Below, piece after piece: positions 15,559 to 24,111 of a DNA stretch of 64,000 nt (positions within the stretch are counted from its first letter, which is position 1; each line of letters opens with the position of its first letter). The notes beneath the pieces are model-generated. The model made no database searches. It had not been told where the DNA came from and saw only the letters and a list, made by a program, of their open reading frames with translations. The position numbers and the translations under genes were made by a program. The stretch is taken from NCBI GenBank assembly GCA_016297495.1, contig JAEDGN010000003.1, forward strand, positions 1-64,000. Direction: 5' to 3'. Source of the DNA: Coprococcus sp. GTDB taxonomy: Bacteria > Bacillota > Clostridia > Lachnospirales > Lachnospiraceae.

Positions 15559-15587
15559 TTGTGTTATAGTTAAGATGTAATTATACC
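15559..15587 (+). promoter_or_regulatory. Likely purL promoter
   Basis: TTGTGT (15559-15564), 17 bases, TATACC (15582-15587). It places the transcript start near 15594, at the first base of the 8-bp leader hairpin. Confidence 0.45.
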
Positions 15588-15593
15588 ATCAGT

Positions 15594-15617
15594 GGATAAG
15601 AGGCCATTTTCTTGTCC
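15594..15617 (+). promoter_or_regulatory. 5' leader hairpin of purL mRNA
   Basis: GGATAAGA (15594-15601) pairs with TCTTGTCC (15610-15617), with one G-U pair and an 8-base loop. It is followed by GCCGACGC and the GGGGAGG ribosome site. It does not match the purine, PRPP/ykkC or ZTP riboswitch consensus that I know. It may simply protect the 5' end. Confidence 0.4.
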
Positions 15618-15648
15618 GCCGACGCTAACCGATACAGGGGAGGTTATT

Positions 15649-18600
15649 ATGAGCAACGTTAGAAGAATTTATGTGGAGAAGAAACCGGCTTACGCCGTTG
15701 CAGCCAAGGATCTTTTTGAGAATATCCGCAGTTATCTTGGCATCCACACAGTGACAGGTGTCCGTGTACTGATTCGTTATGATATTGAAAATATTTCTGA
15801 TAAGACCTATGAGGAGGCAAAGATTACGATCTTCTCCGAGCCTCCGGTGGATGTTTTATATGAGGAAGAACTTCCGCTGCAGGAGGGTGAAACTGTTTTC
15901 GCCGTAGAAGCACTGCCGGGTCAGTTTGATCAGCGTGCAGATTCTGCAGAACAGTGTGTGAAGCTGTTAAATGAAAATGAAGAACCGGTGATTCGTTCCG
16001 CAACAACCTATGTCATTGCGGGAACCTGTACAGAAGAAGAATTGAACCATATTAAGAATTTCTGTATCAATCCGGTGGATTCCAGAGAGAACAATGCGGC
16101 AAAACCGGAGACTCTGGTGACAGAATACGAAGAACCGGCCGATGTGAAGATTTTTGACGGCTTTATGACTATGCCGGAGTCAGAACTGAAGGCCTTATAT
16201 AATTCTCTGGGACTGGCTATGACATTTAAAGATTTCCAGTTTATCCAGACTTATTTTGCAGGTGAGGAGAAGAGAGATCCTTCCATGACAGAAATCAGAG
16301 TGCTGGATACCTACTGGTCTGATCACTGTCGTCATACAACCTTCCAGACAGAGCTGAAGAACGTTACATTTGAAGACGGCGATTACAGGGTTCCGATGGA
16401 AGCAACCTATCATATGTACCAGGAGCATCGTGCGGAGATTTTTGCGGGACGCAAAGATAAATATGTATCTCTTATGGATATTGCCCTGATGGCCATGCGC
16501 AAGTTAAAAAAGGACGGCAAGCTTGACGATCAGGAGGATACAGACGAGATCAATGCCTGCAGTATCATCGTGCCTGTTGAGATAGACGGTGTGACTGAGG
16601 AATGGCTCATCAACTTTAAAAATGAAACGCACAATCATCCGACAGAAATCGAGCCTTTCGGTGGTGCGGCCACATGTCTTGGCGGCGCTATCAGAGACCC
16701 GTTGTCAGGACGTACTTATGTCTATCAGGCCATGCGTGTGACAGGTGCTGCGGATCCGACAGTACCGATGGAAGCTACTCTTGAGGGCAAGCTGCCTCAG
16801 AGAAAGCTGGTGACAGGCGCAGCCAGCGGTTACAGCTCCTATGGTAACCAGATCGGTCTGGCAACAGGTCTGGTCAATGAAATCTATCATCCGGATTATG
16901 TGGCTAAGCGTATGGAGATCGGTGCGGTTATGGCTGCCGCTCCGAGGAAAAATGTCATCAGAGAGACATCCGATCCGGGCGATATTATTATTCTCCTTGG
17001 CGGACGTACGGGACGTGATGGCTGCGGCGGTGCAACAGGTTCCTCCAAGGCCCATAATTCCCAGTCCATCGATACATGTGGTGCTGAGGTTCAGAAGGGT
17101 AATGCTCCGACTGAGAGAAAGCTTCAGCGTCTGTTCAGACGTCAGGAAGTATCCAGTCTGATCAAGAAATGTAATGACTTTGGCGCCGGCGGCGTGTCCG
17201 TTGCCATCGGTGAGCTGGCAGCAGGTCTTCAGATCCAGCTGGATAAGGTTCCGAAGAAATATGCAGGTCTTGACGGTACAGAGCTGGCTATCTCCGAATC
17301 CCAGGAGCGTATGGCTGTAGTTATTGATCCAAAGAATGTGGAGAAATTTATGGCTTATGCAGATGAGGAGAATCTGGAGGCCACCTGCGTGGCTGAGGTT
17401 ACAGAAGAACCTCGTCTTGTTATGCACTGGAGAGGCAAAGAAATCGTTAATATTTCCAGAGCTTTCCTTGATACCAACGGTGCTCACCAGGAAACAGATG
17501 TTATTGTCGGCTCTGCTTCAAAGGCAGACAGCTATTTTGATAAAGAGACGGATGTCAGTGATGTGAAGGCTGCATGGCTGAAGGATCTGGCAGACCTCAA
17601 TGTATGCTCACAGAAAGGTCTCGTGGAAATGTTTGATGCTTCCATCGGTGCAGGTAGTGTATACATGCCTTACGGCGGACGTTATCAGCTGACACCTACC
17701 CAGTCCATGGTGGCCAAGCTTCCTGTGCTGAAGGGTAAGACAGATACTGTAACCATGATGAGCTATGGTTTCAACCCGTATCTCTCCAACTGGAGTCCAT
17801 ATCACGGTGCAGCCTATGCAGTTGTTGAATCCGTTGCCAAGATCGTTGCAGCGGGCGGTGATTACAGCAAGATCCGTTTCACCTTCCAGGAATATTTCAA
17901 ACGAATGACAGAGGATGCAAAGGGCTGGGGCGAGCCAATGAGCGCACTGCTTGGTGCCTATACAGCACAGATCGGATTCGGTCTGCCGTCCATCGGAGGT
18001 AAGGATTCCATGTCCGGTTCCTTCAATGAGATCCATGTACCTGCAACGCTGGTTTCTTTCGCGGTGGATGTGGCAAAGCAGCAGGATATCATTACACCGG
18101 AATTCAAGAAGGCCGGCAGCAAGATCGTTAAATTTGACATTGCAAAGGATGCTTATGATATGCCGGATTATGAGCAGGCGAAGGCCATGTATGCGGCTAT
18201 CCATGATCTGATTCAGAATAAAGTCATTGTATCTGCCTATACGTTAGGTTTTGGCGGTATTGCGGCAGCAGTATCCAAGATGGCCTTCGGCAACAAGCTG
18301 GGAGTGACCATTGATGGTGCCATGAAGGCAGGAGAACTGTTCAGATCCGGTGAGTACGGCAACATCATTGCTGAAGTAGCTGCTGAGGATGTGGCTAAGA
18401 TCGATGTCGCCTACACTGTTGTCGGTGAAGTGACGGACGATGGCTGCTTCAGATATGGCGATGCAGTTGTAACCATGGATGAGGCGCTGGCTGCATGGAC
18501 AGGTACTCTGGAAAAGGTATTCCCGACCCGCTCCGGTGTTGAACAGAAGAAGATCGATACACCGGTCTACAAGAACGGCAGCATCGTTATCTGCAATCAT

Positions 18601-19407
18601 AAGATCGCACAGCCGAAGGTATTTATTCCTGTATTCCCGGGCACCAATTGTGAATATGATTCCCTGAAGGCATTTGAAAAAGCCGGTGCGAAGGTTCAGA
18701 CACAGGTATTCAGAAACCTGAGCGCTGATGGCATCAGAGAATCCGTAGATGCCTTTGTTAAAGGAATCAGTGACGCTCAGATTCTCATGTTCCCTGGCGG
18801 TTTCTCAGCCGGTGATGAACCTGATGGCTCCGGTAAATTTATCGCCACAGCTTTCAGAAATGAGAAGATCAAGGAAGCGGTTATGAAGCTTCTGAACGAG
18901 CGAGACGGTCTGGCTCTTGGTATCTGTAATGGTTTCCAGGCACTGATCAAGCTGGGGCTTGTACCTTACGGCGAAATCACACCGCAGCAGCCGGATTCTC
19001 CGACTCTGACAACGAATAATATCGGCCGTCATATTTCAAAGATTGCCTATACGAAGGTTGTATCCAACAAATCTCCATGGCTCTCCAAGGCTGTTCCGGG
19101 TGAGGTATATTCAATTCCGATTTCCCATGGCGAGGGACGTTTTGTAGCCAGTGACGCATGGATTAAGAAGCTGTTCGCAGAGGGCTGCGTTGCCACCCAG
19201 TATGTGGATATTGACGGCAATCCGACCATGGATGAGGACTTCAATCCGAATGCATCCTATGCAGCTATTGAAGGTATCACAAGTCCTGACGGGCGTATCC
19301 TTGGTAAGATGGGACATTCCGAGCGAATCGGAGAAGCCGTTGCCAAGAATATCTATGGTAATCCGGATCAGATGATCTTTGAGTCCGGTGTGGCATATTT
19401 TAAATAA
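15649..19407 (+). CDS. purL: Phosphoribosylformylglycinamidine synthase (FGAM synthase)
   Basis: 1252 aa, the large single-chain form that carries synthetase and glutaminase parts. It converts FGAR, ATP and glutamine to FGAM in de novo purine synthesis. The synthetase half contains NETHNHPTEIEPFGGAATC and GGVSVAIGEL; the C-terminal glutaminase begins near PVFPGTNCEYD and has the nucleophile cysteine in LALGICNGFQAL and the histidine in ISHGEGRF. The ATG at 15649 has GGGGAGG upstream; the frame extends back to 15592 but that part is leader RNA. It is a single-gene unit with a terminator 17 bases after the stop. No other pur genes are in the window. Confidence 0.96.
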   Translation: MSNVRRIYVEKKPAYAVAAKDLFENIRSYLGIHTVTGVRVLIRYDIENISDKTYEEAKITIFSEPPVDVLYEEELPLQEGETVFAVEALPGQFDQRADSAEQCVKLLNENEEPVIRSATTYVIAGTCTEEELNHIKNFCINPVDSRENNAAKPETLVTEYEEPADVKIFDGFMTMPESELKALYNSLGLAMTFKDFQFIQTYFAGEEKRDPSMTEIRVLDTYWSDHCRHTTFQTELKNVTFEDGDYRVPMEATYHMYQEHRAEIFAGRKDKYVSLMDIALMAMRKLKKDGKLDDQEDTDEINACSIIVPVEIDGVTEEWLINFKNETHNHPTEIEPFGGAATCLGGAIRDPLSGRTYVYQAMRVTGAADPTVPMEATLEGKLPQRKLVTGAASGYSSYGNQIGLATGLVNEIYHPDYVAKRMEIGAVMAAAPRKNVIRETSDPGDIIILLGGRTGRDGCGGATGSSKAHNSQSIDTCGAEVQKGNAPTERKLQRLFRRQEVSSLIKKCNDFGAGGVSVAIGELAAGLQIQLDKVPKKYAGLDGTELAISESQERMAVVIDPKNVEKFMAYADEENLEATCVAEVTEEPRLVMHWRGKEIVNISRAFLDTNGAHQETDVIVGSASKADSYFDKETDVSDVKAAWLKDLADLNVCSQKGLVEMFDASIGAGSVYMPYGGRYQLTPTQSMVAKLPVLKGKTDTVTMMSYGFNPYLSNWSPYHGAAYAVVESVAKIVAAGGDYSKIRFTFQEYFKRMTEDAKGWGEPMSALLGAYTAQIGFGLPSIGGKDSMSGSFNEIHVPATLVSFAVDVAKQQDIITPEFKKAGSKIVKFDIAKDAYDMPDYEQAKAMYAAIHDLIQNKVIVSAYTLGFGGIAAAVSKMAFGNKLGVTIDGAMKAGELFRSGEYGNIIAEVAAEDVAKIDVAYTVVGEVTDDGCFRYGDAVVTMDEALAAWTGTLEKVFPTRSGVEQKKIDTPVYKNGSIVICNHKIAQPKVFIPVFPGTNCEYDSLKAFEKAGAKVQTQVFRNLSADGIRESVDAFVKGISDAQILMFPGGFSAGDEPDGSGKFIATAFRNEKIKEAVMKLLNERDGLALGICNGFQALIKLGLVPYGEITPQQPDSPTLTTNNIGRHISKIAYTKVVSNKSPWLSKAVPGEVYSIPISHGEGRFVASDAWIKKLFAEGCVATQYVDIDGNPTMDEDFNPNASYAAIEGITSPDGRILGKMGHSERIGEAVAKNIYGNPDQMIFESGVAYFK

Positions 19408-19423
19408 ATGATAAAATGATCAG

Positions 19424-19482
19424 AAGCCTCCTTCAGATTTGCGGAGATAGTATCCGCAGTCTGCAGGAGGACTTTATTTTTT
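19424..19482 (+). terminator. purL terminator
   Basis: A long stem pairs CCTCCT-CAGA-TGCGGA with TCCGCA-TCTG-AGGAGG and is followed by a T-rich tract (19473-19482). Confidence 0.85.
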
Positions 19483-19546
19483 GCCATGATTTTTAACAGA
19501 AAATGGGCGTTTTGGTTAAGGAGGGTTGGTGGAGCAGATGTTATTT

Positions 19547-19579
19547 CTTTGCTATAATATGTTAAAAAATATAGCAAAG
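19547..19579 (+). promoter_or_regulatory. 10-bp inverted repeat overlapping a TATAAT box
   Basis: CTTTGCTATA (19547-19556) and TATAGCAAAG (19570-19579) are perfect complements separated by 13 bases. A -10 box TATAAT (19553-19558) lies across the left arm, so a protein bound here would block transcription of the acyltransferase-regulator operon. The XRE-AbrB protein encoded in that operon is the natural candidate. Confidence 0.55.
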
Positions 19580-19590
19580 GTGGTATAAAT

Positions 19591-20676
19591 ATGAGAAAAT
19601 ACTATATAGACAATATTCGCTGGATGACAATAGTGCTGGTGGTCATCTACCATGTGATCTATATGTTTAACGGAATCATCGTGGAAGGTGTGATCGGACC
19701 GGTTACTGAAGTCCGGTGTCAGGATACAGTACAGTACCTGTTGTATCCATGGTTTATGGTCATTTTATTTATCATCAGCGGGATGTGTGCCAAATATTAT
19801 CTGGATGATCACAGTGACAGAGAATTCATCCGGGTGAGAACTAGAAAGCTTCTGGTTCCGTCAACCATCGGGCTGTTGGTATTTGGATGGATTCAGGGAT
19901 ATTTTAATATGGCAGTCAGCAATGCCTTTGATACCATGCCGGATACAATGCCGGGGATTGTCATGTATCTGCTCATGGTGGCTTCGGGCACCGGGGTTTT
20001 ATGGACCATTCAGGTTATGTGGGTATTGTCCATGGTTTTGATCCTTGTACGCAGGATAGAGAGAGGGTGCTTGAATGAATTGGGCAAAAAGACCAATATC
20101 GCAATCATGATTGCACTGGTGATTCCGGTGTGGGGAGCGGCACAGATACTGAATACACCTGTCATCTGCGTTTACCGGTTTGGCATTTATGGTGTCTGCT
20201 TTCTGCTGGGATATTATTTGTTTTCGCATGATACGGTCATCAGTCAGCTGGAAAAATATCATATACCACTGCTTATTGCAGCTGCTTTTGCGGGACTGTT
20301 CTATACATATTGCTATTATGGAGAAGATTACGCCCAGTCGCCGGTTGTCAATTGTCCGCTGGCCATTCTGTATGCCTGGCTGGCCTGCCTGGCAGTCATC
20401 GGCTGTGTCAGGCGCTGGGGAGACCGGACGGGTGCTCTGGCACAATTCATGACAAAGAAGAGCTTTGGTCTATATGTGTTCCATTACCTGCCATTGTCAG
20501 CTTCCGCTTATTTCCTGACAAAGTATACGCAGCTGAATGGTGCTGGAATTTATGCTATGACAGCGACAGCAGCTTTTGGGGGCGGTCTGCTCTTATATGA
20601 GATCATTTCCAGAATACCGGTTTTGCGGTGGTGTGTACTGGGTATAAAAAAGGAGTCGTCAAATGTTTCGGGATAA
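19591..20676 (+). CDS. Acyltransferase 3 family integral membrane protein
   Basis: 361 aa with about 10 hydrophobic segments. The N-terminus YYIDNIRWMTIVLVVIYHVIYMF contains the family arginine and histidine (N-R and H in the first helix), as in membrane O-acyltransferases that move acetyl or other acyl groups onto surface sugars. The acceptor is unknown. Start ATG 19591 has AAAGGTGG before it, within the right arm of an inverted-repeat operator. Its 3' end overlaps the regulator gene by 14 bases, so the two are translated together. Confidence 0.82.
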   Translation: MRKYYIDNIRWMTIVLVVIYHVIYMFNGIIVEGVIGPVTEVRCQDTVQYLLYPWFMVILFIISGMCAKYYLDDHSDREFIRVRTRKLLVPSTIGLLVFGWIQGYFNMAVSNAFDTMPDTMPGIVMYLLMVASGTGVLWTIQVMWVLSMVLILVRRIERGCLNELGKKTNIAIMIALVIPVWGAAQILNTPVICVYRFGIYGVCFLLGYYLFSHDTVISQLEKYHIPLLIAAAFAGLFYTYCYYGEDYAQSPVVNCPLAILYAWLACLAVIGCVRRWGDRTGALAQFMTKKSFGLYVFHYLPLSASAYFLTKYTQLNGAGIYAMTATAAFGGGLLLYEIISRIPVLRWCVLGIKKESSNVSG

Positions 20677-21076
20677 TCTTATTTCACTTAGAAAAATCAA
20701 TCATTTATCACAGGAGGAGCTGGCGGATAAATTGAATATCAGCCGCCAGACTCTGTCAAAATATGAAACCGGTGAATCACTGCCGGATATTGAGAAATGT
20801 AAGGCAATGGCAGAAGTATTCGGCGTTTCACTGGATGATCTGGTCAATTATGAAAGCGATACCTATGGACTTAATGTGCCTCCAAAGGGAAAGCATATGT
20901 TCGGAATGGTGAAGGTGGGAGATAAAGGTCAGATTGTTATTCCGTCAAAGGCCAGAAAATTATTTCATATAGAACCCGGTGACAGTTTAATCGTGCTGGG
21001 TGATGAATTTCAGGGACTTGCCATTATCAAAGAGGAGAAATTTCTTGATATGGTCAATGAAATGAGACGGGTATAA
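20663..21076 (+). CDS. XRE helix-turn-helix / AbrB-type fusion regulator
   Basis: 137 aa. Residues 4-60 are a Cro/CI-type helix-turn-helix (LISLRKINHLSQEELADKLN, ISRQTLSKYETGESLPD). Residues 76-120 are a SpoVT-AbrB swapped-hairpin domain (MVKVGDKGQIVIPSKARKLF, then DSLIVLGDE). Both parts bind DNA or dimerise in their families, so the fusion is a compact transcription factor. The start lies inside the acyltransferase gene with AAGGAG upstream. Autoregulation through the inverted repeat before that gene is inference. A weak terminator follows. Confidence 0.88.
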   Translation: MFRDNLISLRKINHLSQEELADKLNISRQTLSKYETGESLPDIEKCKAMAEVFGVSLDDLVNYESDTYGLNVPPKGKHMFGMVKVGDKGQIVIPSKARKLFHIEPGDSLIVLGDEFQGLAIIKEEKFLDMVNEMRRV

Positions 21077-21116
21077 CAACAAGGTTATTAGAATTAAAAT
21101 ATCAGATAATGAAAAG

Positions 21117-21143
21117 GAATGGCATGTGCTGTTCTTTTTTTTT
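21117..21143 (+). terminator. Terminator after the XRE-AbrB gene
   Basis: GAATGGCA pairs with TGCTGTTC (two G-U pairs, small loop) and a run of nine T follows. Confidence 0.6.
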
Positions 21144-21232
21144 CGAAAAAACCATTGGGATGATGAGGAGTTGTGCTTGTTTATAAAGAGGATAGATGGT
21201 ATTCTATTATTGTCAATGAAAGGGGAACACAT

Positions 21233-21637
21233 ATGGAATTAAAAAAGAGCTATAAAGGGTTTATGATCTGGATGCTGAGTTTTTGTGCGATATGTTTTGG
21301 TACTGTTTTTCTGCCTGTGAAAGATACAGGGATGGAGATACGCATTATAGATAATATTTGTACGATGGGAATAACTGTACTGGCCCTCATCATCTATAAA
21401 ACAGAATATGTCTACTGGTATAACGGGACAACCTATGAAGAAGCGGTAAAAGCAGGATCTGAGAGGAGAAAGGCATTTGCCTGGCAGCACTTGAAGCGGT
21501 TTGGATCATTTGCACTGGTGTTTCTTGTTTTTTCAATTGTATCTCAGGTGACAGGTATTAGTTACTGGATTGATATTATTGTTGCTGTCATAGGGCTGGT
21601 GGCCGCTGCCATCAGTACAATTAACATTAAATTGTAG
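21233..21637 (+). CDS. Hypothetical four-helix membrane protein
   Basis: Not recognised. 134 aa with about four hydrophobic segments (residues 10-26, 38-55, 85-101, 110-130) and a charged loop TTYEEAVKAGSERRKAF in the middle. The ATG at 21233 has AGGGGAAC before it; the longer frame from 21173 has no ribosome site. It follows the regulator after a terminator, so it is likely a separate unit. The fold is that of small integral membrane proteins of unknown role common near such regulators. Confidence 0.65.
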   Translation: MELKKSYKGFMIWMLSFCAICFGTVFLPVKDTGMEIRIIDNICTMGITVLALIIYKTEYVYWYNGTTYEEAVKAGSERRKAFAWQHLKRFGSFALVFLVFSIVSQVTGISYWIDIIVAVIGLVAAAISTINIKL

Positions 21638-21678
21638 ATTTTTATTAACAGCCCTGGAAATTGAGTAGGAATATGGCA

Positions 21679-21897
21679 ATGGAGAAAGATGGATCAAAAC
21701 GTCTGAAAGCTTTTGAAGAGATGCTGACGGCTGTTCAGAATCATTATAGTGATACGGTGAGACAGATGGATAAGCTTAAATCAGCAGGCAGAGAAAAGTC
21801 AGCAACTTACAGGCAGCTTTTCGCCAATAAGATGATGTATCAGAATATGCTGTCATTATACGGGATTTATGGATTGATCGATGAAGAAGAACAGTAA
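21679..21897 (+). CDS. Small hypothetical helical protein
   Basis: Not recognised. 72 aa, charged, predicted mostly helical (RLKAFEEMLTAVQNHY, TVRQMDKLKSAGREK). No signal or membrane segment. Two in-frame ATGs exist, at 21673 and 21679; the TAGGA box (21666-21670) is 8 bases before the second, which is therefore used. It sits between the membrane protein and mobAB. Confidence 0.6.
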   Translation: MEKDGSKRLKAFEEMLTAVQNHYSDTVRQMDKLKSAGREKSATYRQLFANKMMYQNMLSLYGIYGLIDEEEQ

Positions 21898-21910
21898 ACA
21901 ATAATAGAGA

Positions 21911-22024
21911 TTGTTTCGAGGAGAAGTAAAAAGGTGTTTTGAGAGTGCTGGATTTAAGGTTTATGAGAAAACTGATAAGGGGAAAAAATATGTCCTGATA
22001 CTGGAGGATGAGGAAAATGAATGA
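21911..22024 (+). other. Possible gene remnant or TTG-started micro-ORF
   Basis: An open frame of 37 codons with coding-like composition: ...CFESAGFKVYEKTDKGKKYV then LILEDEENE and a stop that overlaps the start of mobAB. The only possible start is TTG at 21911, before the AGGAGAAG box. A GTG at the right distance after that box (21934) is one base out of frame, as if one T had been added. It shares the 14-base string AAATATGTCCTGAT, in the same reading frame (KYVLI), with another remnant at 25490-25585. Confidence 0.3.
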
Positions 22025-23141
22025 AACCGTAAAGTGTGAGGCAGCTATTTTGATCGGCGGCAAAGCCTTGAGAATGAATGGTATTCCTAAGTTTTCTCTG
22101 AAAAATGCAGATGGAGTCAGTTATCTTCAGCTACAGCTTCAGGCTCTGTGTTCATTTGACAGAATCTATCTTTCAGCGGCCAGAGAAGATCAGCTGATGA
22201 TGGCGATGGAGCTTACGGGCGAATATATCCGGGATAAGGATATGCCCATAGATACCAATGCGAATGCCCCCATTTATGGGCCCCGCCTATATGGTGTCCC
22301 TGATGGTGTCCCTGATGCCGGACCTCTTGGCGGTCTTTATTCAATACTTAAAGCAATTCGGGGAGAATGGGTCTTTGTGACGGCATGTGACATGCCGGCA
22401 ATATCACAGGAGCTTCCGGAAGTATTGGAATCTTATCTGGATGCAGAGAATTTGTATGATTGTGTGGTCTTTCAGGACAGTAAGGGTCGCATTCACCCGT
22501 TGTGCGGTTATTACAGAAAATCCATTCTGCCTGTAATAGAGGAAATGCTGGTTAAAAAGGATTATCGGATGATGCATCTGTTGATTCACAGCCGGTGTAA
22601 AATAATTGATTCTGTGCAGGCGGGAATACAGGACGAAGTATTTCAAAATGTGAATACTGTAGAAAACCAGAAAATTCTCTGCATCTGTGGTGTTAAGAAT
22701 TCAGGAAAGACGACGTATATTGAAAAGCTTGTGAGAATTCTTGTTTCCAGAGGAAAGAGAGTTGCTGTCATCAAGCATGACGGTCATGATTTTGAGGGAG
22801 ACAGGCCGGGAACAGATACCTTTAGGTATCATGAGGCCGGGGCCATGGGGACGGCTGTTTTCTCATCTCGACGATATATGCTGAATGTTGATGTGAAAAC
22901 AGGTGCGGATAAGCTGGTGCGTCAGTTTCCGAAGGCGGATATCGTATTGATAGAAGGCATGAAGCAGAGCAGTTTTCCAAAGATAGAACTGATACGGTCC
23001 GGGATATCTGATGACATTTCCTGTAACAGAGAGAATCTAAAAGCGGTGGTTACGGATCTGGATAAGGACTTTGATGGAATAGAGAAATGGCAATTTGACA
23101 ATATGGAGAAAATAATTGGAATTATTTCAGAAGGAAGATGA
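22017..23141 (+). CDS. mobAB: MobA-MobB fusion, molybdenum cofactor guanylyltransferase/GTP-binding protein
   Basis: 374 aa. Residues 8-190 form a MobA-type nucleotidyltransferase (AAILIGGKALRMNGIPKFSL, then DAGPLGGLYSIL and FVTACDMP), which adds GMP to molybdopterin. Residues 215-374 form MobB with P-loop GVKNSGKTT and AVIKHDGHDFEGDRPGTDT. The fusion is known in Clostridia. ATG 22017 is favoured over 22008 because GGAGG (22003-22007) is 9 bases before it. A tandem in-frame duplication of 12 bases (22293-22316) gives GVPDGVPD just before the GPLGG loop. DUF134 follows after 4 bases. No molybdoenzyme is encoded in this window. Confidence 0.9.
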   Translation: MNETVKCEAAILIGGKALRMNGIPKFSLKNADGVSYLQLQLQALCSFDRIYLSAAREDQLMMAMELTGEYIRDKDMPIDTNANAPIYGPRLYGVPDGVPDAGPLGGLYSILKAIRGEWVFVTACDMPAISQELPEVLESYLDAENLYDCVVFQDSKGRIHPLCGYYRKSILPVIEEMLVKKDYRMMHLLIHSRCKIIDSVQAGIQDEVFQNVNTVENQKILCICGVKNSGKTTYIEKLVRILVSRGKRVAVIKHDGHDFEGDRPGTDTFRYHEAGAMGTAVFSSRRYMLNVDVKTGADKLVRQFPKADIVLIEGMKQSSFPKIELIRSGISDDISCNRENLKAVVTDLDKDFDGIEKWQFDNMEKIIGIISEGR

Positions 23142-23145
23142 TGAA

Positions 23146-23484
23146 ATGCCAAGACCAAGAAAGTGCAGAAAAGTGTGCCATTTGCCGGAGACGGCGGAAT
23201 TTGTCCCTGCCCATGGGAATGATAGAGATGATGCTGTCGTTATGACTGTTGATGAGTATGAGACTATTCGGCTTATTGACAGGGAGGGCTTTTCTCAGGA
23301 GGAGTGTGGACAGTATATGCATATTGCCAGAACGACGGTGCAGCAGATTTATAATACGGCGAGAAAAAAGATTGCTCAGGCACTGGTTGAGGGCAGGGCA
23401 TTGAAAATTGAGGGCGGAGATTACAGACTGTGTGATGGCAGAGAACAATTCTGCGGCTGTGGAGGTTGTCAGAAACACCGCTGA
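23146..23484 (+). CDS. DUF134 family DNA-binding protein
   Basis: 112 aa. The opening MPRPRKCRKVCHLPE, the segment TVDEYETIRLIDREGFSQEE and a sigma-70-region-4-like helix-turn-helix (CGQYMHIARTTVQQIYNTAR) are those of DUF134, a predicted transcription factor family. The cysteine-rich end (CGCGGCQKHR) suggests an iron-sulfur or metal site. DUF134 genes often lie by iron-molybdenum or molybdopterin genes, which fits mobAB here, 4 bases upstream; a role in molybdenum-related regulation is inference. Start chosen at the MPRP ATG with GGAAG before it. Confidence 0.88.
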   Translation: MPRPRKCRKVCHLPETAEFVPAHGNDRDDAVVMTVDEYETIRLIDREGFSQEECGQYMHIARTTVQQIYNTARKKIAQALVEGRALKIEGGDYRLCDGREQFCGCGGCQKHR

Positions 23485-23554
23485 GAATGACAAAATTGTT
23501 TCATGTCGGTGTTGAGGTGATTGAAGCCAGGCAGGACAAGCAGGAGAAAGTATT

Positions 23555-23606
23555 AAAAAAGCTTCACAGAACCAATGTTGGATGATTTGTTCTGCGAAGC
23601 TTTTTT
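23555..23606. terminator. Bidirectional terminator between DUF134 and mscL
   Basis: AAAAAAGCTTC-CAGAAC pairs with GTTCTG-GAAGCTTTTTT, A-rich on the left and T-rich on the right, between convergent genes. Confidence 0.85.
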
Positions 23607-23616
23607 AATGTGATGC

Positions 23617-24060
23617 TTATTTGTCTGTGTCGGATAATTCTGATGCACAGTGAGGACATTTCACGGCATCAATATGTATCTCTGATTTACAGTATGGACA
23701 GATCTTTGTTGTCGGTGCAGCAACAGGAGCCGGCTTTTTCAGCTTATTAACTGTTTTTACAAAGAGGAAAACAACAAAGGCAAGGATGATGAACTGAATA
23801 ATGTTCTGAATGAAATTGCCATATGCAAAAACAGGCGCGCTGACGGCTTGTGCATCAGCCAATGTTGGATAATCTACACCGTCCAGAGAAATATAGAGCT
23901 CTGAAAAATTGATTTTACCGGTTAATAATCCAAGAACCGGCATAAAAATATCGTTGACGAGGGATGATACGATGGTACTGAAAGCACCGCCGATGATAAC
24001 ACCGACTGCCATGTCGATGACATTGCCTTTCAGGGCAAACTCTTTAAATTCTTTTAACAT
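23617..24060 (-). CDS. mscL: Large-conductance mechanosensitive channel with C-terminal zinc ribbon
   Basis: 147 aa. The N-terminus LKEFKEFALKGNVIDMAVGV and the two helices (IIGGAFSTIVSSLVNDIFMP, FIILAFVVFLFVKTVNKL) are those of MscL, the pentameric pore that opens under osmotic downshock. In place of the usual short cytoplasmic helix the last 30 residues carry CPYC and CPHC pairs, a zinc ribbon. The start has AGGAGAG upstream. It is convergent with DUF134 and is likely a single-gene unit. Confidence 0.95.
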   Translation of the reverse strand: MLKEFKEFALKGNVIDMAVGVIIGGAFSTIVSSLVNDIFMPVLGLLTGKINFSELYISLDGVDYPTLADAQAVSAPVFAYGNFIQNIIQFIILAFVVFLFVKTVNKLKKPAPVAAPTTKICPYCKSEIHIDAVKCPHCASELSDTDK

Positions 24061-24111
24061 TTGTCTTCTCTCCTTTGAAAAAAATTAGTTTTTAATAAAC
24101 ATATCTGTAGT

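Noticed and set aside
15520..15648. Purine, PRPP or ZTP riboswitch before purL
   Set aside because: None of the conserved core strings that I know for these classes is found; only a simple hairpin is seen.
23487..23585. 32-codon ORF (MTKLFHVGVEVIEARQDK...) after DUF134
   Set aside because: It has no ribosome site at a workable distance and runs into the terminator stem.
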